Shown here piece by piece: positions 1 through 4,012 of a DNA stretch of 5,597 bases. The number at the start of each line of letters is the position of its first letter. The first letter of the stretch is position 1. The position numbers and the translations under genes were made by a program. This DNA is from an uncultured Clostridia bacterium (GTDB lineage Bacteria > Bacillota > Clostridia > TANB77 > CAG-508): the NCBI GenBank assembly GCA_947630255.1, contig CANRGU010000084.1:1-5597 (forward strand). Direction: 5' to 3'. The notes beneath the pieces were generated by a model, which was not told the DNA's origin, made no database searches, and saw only the letters and a list, made by a program, of their open reading frames with translations.

Positions 1-171
1 ATATCATCTGTAAGTAAAAGCAGTATAGAAGCAGCATTAGAACCTAGCAATACAGATTATTTATTCTTTGTAGCAGATAAAAATGGAAAGCTATATTTTT
101 CAACAACAGATAGTGAACATAGCCAAATAATAAATAATTTAAGAAGTCAAGGATTATGGCTTGAATATTAA
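1..171 (+). CDS. mltG: Endolytic murein transglycosylase MltG (YceG-like), C-terminal end only
   Basis: The frame is open from base 1 and stops at TAA 169-171, giving the last 56 residues of a protein whose start lies outside the window. The peptide contains SIEAALEPSNTDYLFFVAD, then GKLYFSTTDSEH and a basic/hydrophobic tail ending in LWLEY. This matches, from memory, the C-terminus of MltG/YceG proteins (S-I-x-A-A-L-x-P, T-D-Y-L-Y/F-F-V-A, G-x-x-Y/H-F-S/A-x-T-x-x-E-H). MltG is a membrane-anchored lytic transglycosylase that cleaves nascent glycan strands outside the membrane and terminates their elongation. The catalytic Glu lies upstream of the window and cannot be checked. A terminator hairpin begins 11 bases after the stop, so the gene ends its transcription unit here. 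The family call is good; the rest of the gene is unseen. Confidence 0.85.
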   Translation: MSSVSKSSIEAALEPSNTDYLFFVADKNGKLYFSTTDSEHSQIINNLRSQGLWLEY

Positions 172-181
172 AAAGCAATAG

Positions 182-212
182 AAAAGTGGACTCTTTGAGG
201 GTCCACTTTTTG
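182..212. terminator. Bidirectional intrinsic terminator between mltG and the DUF6591-like gene
   Basis: AAAAGTGGAC (182-191) pairs perfectly with GTCCACTTTT (201-210), a 10-bp stem. The 9-nt loop can pair further inside (C193-G199, T192-G200 wobble). Plus-strand transcripts end in a run of five T. On the minus strand the A-tract gives four T after the stem. It lies between two convergent stops (171 and 230), so it plausibly serves both genes. Confidence 0.88.
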
Positions 213-229
213 GAATATATTAAAAACTT

Positions 230-1306
230 TTATTGTGCAATATCTAATAATTTTTTATTAACTCTAGTTTGAACGTCAATATAATATTTAGCTTCTTCTG
301 TTGACATATCTTCTGATTCCCATTCATCGAAAGCTTCAACTTGCTCAGAATATTTTTGCATTATTGTTGCATATTGGTTTAATAATGAAAGGTCTGTGCT
401 ATTAGCTTGATATTTTTTCATAAAATCAATATATTCATTCATAAAAGATTCATATGAATCCATTGCATCTTTAAATTCTTTTGATAATCCATTTGAACTA
501 GTTGAAGTTGTAGAGCTACTTGAACTTGTAGTTTGATTTTCTTGTTCATTAGTTTTTGGTGGTTCCGTTGTAGTTGGTGTTGAACTACTAGAATCAGATG
601 AAGTTGACTCTAAACTTATATTCATCCTTTGTCCACCATAATAAGATAATTCTAAGTGATTTCCTTGATCATTATCTGCTGTATAGTGTTTATTACTTTT
701 TTTATAATTTTTATTATAACCTTTAGCTGAACACTCATTTACATATTTATCATAATTTTCTTTAGATACATGTCCTAATGTTATACTAATTTCATTTGAT
801 GTATCTGTACTAATGTATCCACCATCAAATTCAGGTATTGGTAAAGTATTTGCTAGTTCACTTGTAGGCCATGTGATTTTTTCAAGTTTACGAGCGACAG
901 AAAAGCTTATTTTTAAATTAGTTTTATCAGAAAAATACATATATATTCTGTCTCCATTTTCATTAAATGCTTCAAATGATGAATCTGAAGTAACATCTAT
1001 ATTAAAACCTTTCTCCTCACATTTTTTAATATAATCATTATATTCTGCTTTAGTCACATCATATAGTGTTAAATCTAAAGAACTATTACTATCATAATTG
1101 ATTTTTCCTTTTTTAGCTGGTAATTCAGGCAAATAATATCCTAAATTTGTTGTACTTAAGTCTAATTTTTTCTCTTTTTTTGGTAACCCTATAAAAAGAG
1201 CTATTACTATAAGAACAACTGCAACAATAATTGCAATAAACCACCATTTTTTGTAAAATGGTTTATTTGTTTTAACTTCATTAGATTTTACCGTTTCTTT
1301 TTCCAT
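230..1306 (-). CDS. Single-pass membrane protein with two DUF6591-like repeats, Ser/Thr-rich linker and helical C-terminal domain
   Basis: This 358-residue protein has a basic N-terminus (KPFYKK, 15-20), one membrane helix (about 21-40, WWFIAIIVAVVLIVIALFIG) and a long, presumably extracytoplasmic remainder. Two related repeats follow. Repeat 1 is about 48-136 and repeat 2 about 144-232. Each runs LP-P, then an acidic strand, then V-(T/S)-K-x-x-Y-x-x-Y-x-x-x-C-x-x-K-G-(F/Y), an Asn-Glu/Asp-x-G turn and a final strand. Residues 233-273 are a Ser/Thr linker. The end (274-358) is a helical domain with EFKDAMDSYESFMNEYIDFMKKY and VNKKLLDIA. I recognise the arrangement as DUF6591-type, a clostridial family of unknown function, from memory. 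The start is fixed by AAGGGGAG at 1313-1320 and an in-frame TAA just upstream. Each repeat has a single Cys (96 and 192). The gene is monocistronic and divergent from the HTH regulator. No enzymatic motif is visible. Confidence 0.85.
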   Translation of the reverse strand: MEKETVKSNEVKTNKPFYKKWWFIAIIVAVVLIVIALFIGLPKKEKKLDLSTTNLGYYLPELPAKKGKINYDSNSSLDLTLYDVTKAEYNDYIKKCEEKGFNIDVTSDSSFEAFNENGDRIYMYFSDKTNLKISFSVARKLEKITWPTSELANTLPIPEFDGGYISTDTSNEISITLGHVSKENYDKYVNECSAKGYNKNYKKSNKHYTADNDQGNHLELSYYGGQRMNISLESTSSDSSSSTPTTTEPPKTNEQENQTTSSSSSTTSTSSNGLSKEFKDAMDSYESFMNEYIDFMKKYQANSTDLSLLNQYATIMQKYSEQVEAFDEWESEDMSTEEAKYYIDVQTRVNKKLLDIAQ

Positions 1307-1403
1307 ATATATCTCCCCTTAAAATATATTTAGCATATCTTTATGCTTTATAGTACTGAAAAGCAGATTATTATTTACTAGCATTTCAGTTATTAATTAT
1401 TGT

Positions 1404-1411
1404 CACCTCCT
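1404..1411 (-). promoter_or_regulatory. Orphan Shine-Dalgarno (AGGAGGTG) in the leader
   Basis: The plus-strand CACCTCCT reads AGGAGGTG on the minus strand, a full anti-SD match and stronger than the SD actually used at 1313-1320. The next ATG (1384) is 19 nt away and would encode only a 21-residue peptide (1319-1384) whose TAA overlaps the downstream SD. The peptide has no recognisable features. The site may be a stabilising SD, a remnant of a lost small gene, or the ribosome site of a poorly started leader peptide. Confidence 0.5.
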
Positions 1412-1413
1412 AC

Positions 1414-1440
1414 AAAGAATATTAAGATTACATATTCTTT
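1414..1440. repeat. 9-bp inverted repeat in the divergent control region
   Basis: AAAGAATAT (1414-1422) and ATATTCTTT (1432-1440) are perfect inverted copies separated by 9 bases. The repeat lies just downstream of the predicted minus-strand start site, so it could be an operator for the neighbouring HTH protein or a 5'-terminal RNA hairpin that protects the transcript. The sequence alone does not separate these. Confidence 0.5.
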
Positions 1441-1444
1441 AAAT

Positions 1445-1454
1445 ATTTCGAAAT
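1445..1454. promoter_or_regulatory. Palindrome ATTTCGAAAT at the minus-strand start site (candidate operator)
   Basis: This is a perfect 10-bp palindrome, with a further AA/TT match two bases out (1441-1458). It lies immediately downstream of the -10 box at 1456-1461, where a bound repressor would block the promoter. A looser related palindrome, AATTC-AC-GAATT (1498-1509), lies between the two divergent promoters. Binding by the adjacent XRE protein is inference; in such AT-rich DNA short palindromes also arise by chance. Confidence 0.3.
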
Positions 1455-1455
1455 T

Positions 1456-1484
1456 ATTATATCAATCCTATTTTTATTTTTCAA
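1456..1484 (-). promoter_or_regulatory. Sigma-A promoter for the DUF6591-like gene
   Basis: Read on the minus strand, TTGAAA (1479-1484) is followed after exactly 17 bases by a perfect TATAAT (1456-1461). This is among the best promoter matches in the window. It points to the gene starting at 1306 and predicts a leader of about 143 nt. Confidence 0.75.
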
Positions 1485-1497
1485 GTATTTAGAGATA

Positions 1498-1509
1498 AAT
1501 TCACGAATT
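1498..1509. promoter_or_regulatory. Palindrome AATTC-AC-GAATT between the divergent promoters (candidate operator)
   Basis: Five-base half-sites are perfectly inverted around a 2-base spacer. The site lies 14 bases upstream of the minus-strand -35 box and 7 bases upstream of the proposed plus-strand -35 box, a position from which a regulator could influence both. XRE family repressors typically bind short inverted repeats in their own promoter region; this assignment is inference. Confidence 0.28.
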
Positions 1510-1515
1510 ATTTTG

Positions 1516-1544
1516 TTAATAAATTAAAGTAACATTATTATACT
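1516..1544 (+). promoter_or_regulatory. Probable promoter of the HTH regulator gene
   Basis: TATACT (1539-1544) is a good -10 box. TTAATA (1516-1521), 17 bases upstream, is a weak -35 (4 of 6). The predicted start near 1551 would leave a very short leader carrying only the SD AAAGGAG (1552-1558). A weak -35 is common for autoregulated regulator genes. Confidence 0.5.
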
Positions 1545-1567
1545 ATCACTAAAAGGAGTGGTGCTAT

Positions 1568-1918
1568 ATGGAAGAAACTACTGAAAAGAATAAGGTTTTG
1601 CAAATTATAGGAAATAATATAAGGACTCTTAGATTATCAAAATGTATGACACAAGAGCAAATGGCTGAAAGATTAGATCATTCAGTAAATTTTGTTAGTT
1701 TAATCGAACTAGGAAAGTCTGGAATGAGTGTAGCAACTATTTTGGATATATGTAATATATTAGATGTAGATGTTAATTGTATATTTAAAGGATTACTTAA
1801 TCATAGAGTAAAAGATAAAGATCAAAAATTAATAGATAATATTTTAATGTTATCAAAAGAAGATAGAAATATAATAGAAGAATTAGTAAAACATTTTATA
1901 AATAAAAGCAATAAATAA
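1568..1918 (+). CDS. XRE-family helix-turn-helix transcriptional regulator
   Basis: This 116-residue protein has a Cro/CI-type HTH over about residues 13-73. It shows IGNNIRTLRLSKCMTQEQMAERLDHSVNFVSLIELGKSGMSVATILDICNILDV in order: the M-T-Q-E-x-x-A-x-x-L first helix of the HTH, a recognition helix around 39-47 (SVNFVSLIE), the E-x-G-K turn and the L-x-x-I-C-x-x-L-x-V closing helix. A C-terminal tail (about 84-112, with LSKEDRNIIEELVKHFI) probably forms an additional helical or dimerising element. It binds DNA in the cytoplasm; its ligand is unknown. The start is supported by AAAGGAG at 1552-1558, 9 bases before ATG. It is divergent from the DUF6591-like gene, and palindromes lie in the shared control region, so control of itself and of that gene is a reasonable inference. 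It is the only regulator in the window and is followed by its own terminator. Confidence 0.93.
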   Translation: MEETTEKNKVLQIIGNNIRTLRLSKCMTQEQMAERLDHSVNFVSLIELGKSGMSVATILDICNILDVDVNCIFKGLLNHRVKDKDQKLIDNILMLSKEDRNIIEELVKHFINKSNK

Positions 1919-1920
1919 AT

Positions 1921-1956
1921 AAAAAAAGATATAGTTGGCAGTCTATATCTTTTTTT
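1921..1956. terminator. Bidirectional terminator between the HTH gene and the SPFH gene
   Basis: AAAAAAAGATATAG (1921-1934) pairs over 14 bp with CTATATCTTTTTTT (1943-1956) around the 8-nt loop TTGGCAGT. The A-tract and T-tract are symmetrical, so it works in both directions. It starts 3 bases after the HTH stop and lies 29 bases beyond the SPFH stop at 1985. Confidence 0.93.
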
Positions 1957-1984
1957 ATTTTACAAATTATTATAAATTATGTTT

Positions 1985-3115
1985 TTATAATCCCATTATT
2001 TCTTTTTTCTTTGCCTCAAATTCTTCTTTAGTTATTATACCATCATCAAGCAACTCTTTTAATTTTTTAACAGTTGCAATCTGTTCATCATAAGACATTG
2101 TATTTGCTTTTTTGGTTTCGGCATTTTGCCCTACATTTTGAGCAACACCTTGTGCCATATTCATACCCAATATCATTCCACCCATGTCGCCAAATCCATT
2201 ATTCTGCACACCTTCTGCGATTTTTTGTTGTGCTAAAATATTAGATGCTTTTTGAGATACATCTTCATAAGCCTTCATATTCATTTTGTTTTCAGAGAAT
2301 TTATTAACAAGTTCTCTTGAACGTTCAGAAAATTCTATATTTTCAATTGCAACTTTAACAATTTTGAATCCAAATCTTTCTTCCCAAGTTCCTGCATTAT
2401 ATGAATCATTTGCGATTTTTTCAGAAATAGCATTTGATTGAGAAGGTAATTGAGAAACTCTATATGTACCAGAAAGTGAATTTAAAGCAACTGAAAAAGA
2501 TTGCAAAAATTCAGATAATAGCTGTGCTCTAACATTTTTATCATCAAAACTATAATAATTTACATTTGCTGGTACGAAATTTTTAATAAAAGTTTCAGGA
2601 TTAACAATTTGAATAGAAAATGAACCATATGAATATATTTCAAGGTCAACTCCATAATACAAGTCATTATAAACTTGTGGTCCGTGTGTTCCATAATAAA
2701 TATTTCTAATTTCTCTCAAGTTTACAAACGCAATTTGTTTATTTTCAGAAGAGATTCCACCAAAAGTTACTCTATCTTTAACTTGATCTATAATTGATGA
2801 TTTGACACCATCTTTATTAAAGATACTGCTTTGACCGTTTTGATATTCATATCCGCCAGCTTCTGTTATTATTTCTTCAATTCCTGATTGACTAAAAATA
2901 AATGCTGCTGTATTTTCAGGAACATAGATTTTTGAACCATTTGAAATAATACCTTCTGAACCATTATTATTTGTTCCTCGTCCATTGTTATTACTTTTTA
3001 ATATGCCAGGTGAAACCACCGTATGTTCATCAAAAACTCCAGCTGTAATAATATCTTTCCATTGATCTGCAAAAGTTCCTCCTATTGCACCTGTAAATGC
3101 TCTAATAATTCCCAT
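1985..3115 (-). CDS. SPFH (band 7)-domain protein with C-terminal SHOCT domain (YdjI-like)
   Basis: In this 376-residue protein, residues 1-60 hold a short hydrophobic/amphipathic start (MGIIRAFTGAIGGTFADQW) and an Asn/Gly-rich stretch. Residues 60-290 look like an SPFH domain of the 'virion core protein'/YdjI type: KIYVPENTAAFIFSQSGIEEIITEAGGYEY, then FGG and Q-I-A-F-V-N-L-R-E-I, then a long region ending in VAIENIEFSERSRELVNKFSENKMN and a helix. A Gly/Met/Gln-rich linker spans 300-335. Residues 342-374 are a classic SHOCT domain (EQIATVKKLKELLDDGIITKEEFEAKKKEIMGL). SPFH proteins form membrane-associated oligomers. Bacillus YdjI helps recruit PspA during envelope stress; a similar role here is inference. 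GGAGGT at 3124-3129, 9 bases upstream, sets the start. The gene follows the PH/zinc-ribbon gene by 20 bases in one operon. Confidence 0.92.
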   Translation of the reverse strand: MGIIRAFTGAIGGTFADQWKDIITAGVFDEHTVVSPGILKSNNNGRGTNNNGSEGIISNGSKIYVPENTAAFIFSQSGIEEIITEAGGYEYQNGQSSIFNKDGVKSSIIDQVKDRVTFGGISSENKQIAFVNLREIRNIYYGTHGPQVYNDLYYGVDLEIYSYGSFSIQIVNPETFIKNFVPANVNYYSFDDKNVRAQLLSEFLQSFSVALNSLSGTYRVSQLPSQSNAISEKIANDSYNAGTWEERFGFKIVKVAIENIEFSERSRELVNKFSENKMNMKAYEDVSQKASNILAQQKIAEGVQNNGFGDMGGMILGMNMAQGVAQNVGQNAETKKANTMSYDEQIATVKKLKELLDDGIITKEEFEAKKKEIMGL

Positions 3116-3135
3116 ATAACTAAACCTCCATATTT

Positions 3136-3720
3136 TTATTTTAAAGTTTGTTCTGTATCACAATATTTGCATTTCACAATTTGACCTTTAGCTCCAGATA
3201 ATGTTGCCCTACAAGATATACATCTAATCGTTACATTTTCTTTTTTATTTCCATCTGGCTTTATTCCAAGTGCGCCTGCAAAACTGCCAACTGTATTTTT
3301 AATAGTATCAGCTACTGTTGCTATTCCTGGTATATAACTGCGCTCGCCTTCATCAAGCTCAGCTGCATGTCCAGTCAATAATTCCCAAATTTTATCTAGC
3401 CATTTTAATGCCTCTTTTTTTCCAAATGTATTAAATACAAAATATTCTTGACTATTTAAAAAACAAATTTCAAGTTGATGATAACCATTTTCGCTTTTTC
3501 CTAAAGTTATTTGTGGTTTATCGTCAAATTTTTTAATTTGATTGAGAGGAAATTTTAACGTTTCTTTTGTTCCACCGAAAATACCTTTTCTAACATAGAT
3601 TAAATTCATATTAGTTAAGACTAATTCGCCTAATTCTCCAAGTTTTTTTCCTATAGGATGATATACATTATCATTTCGAATAATAACTGCTTCATTTTGT
3701 AATAAATTATAGTCTGCCAT
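3136..3720 (-). CDS. PH/GRAM-like domain protein with C-terminal zinc ribbon
   Basis: This 194-residue protein has two parts. Residues 5-117 look like a PH/GRAM-type fold: EAVIIRNDNVYH, then GELVLTNMNLIYVRKG, then LKFPLNQIKKF, a QLEICF/EYFVFNTF strand pair and a closing helix EALKWLDKIWELL. After a mildly hydrophobic linker (130-153), residues 164-190 form a zinc ribbon with C167-x2-C170 and C184-x2-C187, 13 residues between the pairs. PH-like domains commonly bind lipids or proteins at membranes; the ribbon probably has a structural or adaptor role. The start is ATG 3720-3718, because GGAGG (3729-3733) lies 8 bases upstream. A TTG two codons earlier (3726) is only 2 bases from that site. It is the first gene of an operon with the SPFH-SHOCT gene. 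The domain call is from pattern, not a database search. Confidence 0.83.
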   Translation of the reverse strand: MADYNLLQNEAVIIRNDNVYHPIGKKLGELGELVLTNMNLIYVRKGIFGGTKETLKFPLNQIKKFDDKPQITLGKSENGYHQLEICFLNSQEYFVFNTFGKKEALKWLDKIWELLTGHAAELDEGERSYIPGIATVADTIKNTVGSFAGALGIKPDGNKKENVTIRCISCRATLSGAKGQIVKCKYCDTEQTLK

Positions 3721-3758
3721 AATCAATGCCTCCTCATATACTATATTTTACTAGATTA

Positions 3759-3787
3759 AGTATAGCATATTAAATTTTCTATAACAA
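3759..3787 (-). promoter_or_regulatory. Promoter of the PH-zinc-ribbon/SPFH operon
   Basis: On the minus strand TTGTTA (3782-3787) and TATACT (3759-3764) are 17 bases apart, with TG one base before the -10 (TGC-TATACT, an extended -10). It predicts a start near 3752 and a leader of about 32 nt containing the GGAGG ribosome site. Confidence 0.65.
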
Positions 3788-3804
3788 TATTCTATAAAAA
3801 AATA

Positions 3805-3826
3805 TTTAAGTATGTTTTAAGTACAT
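3805..3826. repeat. Two 11-bp tandem repeats (TTTAAGTAYRT) between divergent promoters
   Basis: TTTAAGTATGT (3805-3815) and TTTAAGTACAT (3816-3826) are adjacent and identical at 9 of 11 positions. A shorter copy of the core, TTAAGTATA, lies at 3756-3764 over the operon -10 box. About one helical turn of spacing would place both copies on the same DNA face. A regulator site is possible, but AT-rich chance similarity is also plausible. Confidence 0.35.
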
Positions 3827-3874
3827 TTTCTTTTGTTTTTATATGACAAATCTATAACAAAAAAGCAAAAAATA

Positions 3875-3903
3875 TTGACAGCAGGGAAAAGTTGATATAT
3901 CAT
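3875..3903 (+). promoter_or_regulatory. Upstream promoter of the pilin-like gene
   Basis: A perfect TTGACA (3875-3880) is followed after 17 bases by TATCAT (3898-3903, 5 of 6). The predicted start near 3910 gives an A-rich leader of about 103 nt before the ATG at 4013. Confidence 0.65.
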
Positions 3904-3921
3904 AAATGTATAAATTATAAT
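3892..3921 (+). promoter_or_regulatory. Overlapping second promoter of the pilin-like gene
   Basis: TTGATA (3892-3897) and a perfect TATAAT (3916-3921) are 18 bases apart, and the -35 overlaps the spacer of the promoter at 3875. The predicted start is near 3928, with a leader of about 85 nt. Which of the two is used cannot be decided from sequence. Confidence 0.5.
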
Positions 3922-3997
3922 CGACATAAAAATGAGTAAATTTGGAAAAATAAAAAAGACTAAAATTAGTCCGTCCCAAAAAAGAAAAAAACAAAAG

Positions 3998-4003
3998 AAG
4001 GAG
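3998..4003 (+). promoter_or_regulatory. Ribosome binding site AAGGAG that sets the pilin-like start
   Basis: AAGGAG lies 9 bases before ATG 4013. The in-frame ATG at 3932 has no SD and would add 27 mostly Lys/Gln/Glu residues ahead of the class III leader. Upstream in the same leader is a weak 5-bp hairpin (GACTA/TAGTC, 3958-3971). No c-di-GMP or other riboswitch core is recognised. Confidence 0.75.
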
Positions 4004-4012
4004 AAAAAACAA

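Larger units (their letters stand above)
1307..1449 (-). promoter_or_regulatory. Long structured 5' leader of the DUF6591-like gene
   Basis: If transcription starts about 7 nt past the -10 box at 1456-1461, the leader is about 143 nt. In transcript order it holds: a 9-bp inverted repeat (AAAGAATAT/ATATTCTTT, 1414-1440, 9-nt loop); a strong SD, AGGAGGTG (1404-1411), with no ATG, GTG or TTG at normal spacing; a second hairpin (ACTGAAA/TTTCAGT, 1355-1390, which can be extended by two G-C pairs after a mismatch); a third hairpin (AGCATA, loop AAGA, TATGCT, 1332-1347); and the real ribosome site AAGGGGAG (1313-1320). No hairpin has a T-tract, so none looks like an attenuator. I do not recognise a known riboswitch. 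Regulatory function is inference; the repeats themselves are read directly. Confidence 0.5.

Noticed and set aside
813..1034. Plus-strand 73-codon frame inside the DUF6591-like gene
   Set aside because: It is antisense to a well-supported gene, with no ribosome site and no recognisable protein motif.
1319..1384. 21-residue minus-strand reading frame in the leader of the DUF6591-like gene
   Set aside because: It has an ATG, but the nearest SD is 19 bases away and the peptide has no recognisable features. It is kept only as an alternative explanation for the orphan SD.
3904..4012. c-di-GMP riboswitch in the pilin-like leader
   Set aside because: Such switches control pilin genes in some Clostridium species, but no conserved core is visible and the leader is A-rich with only a 5-bp hairpin.
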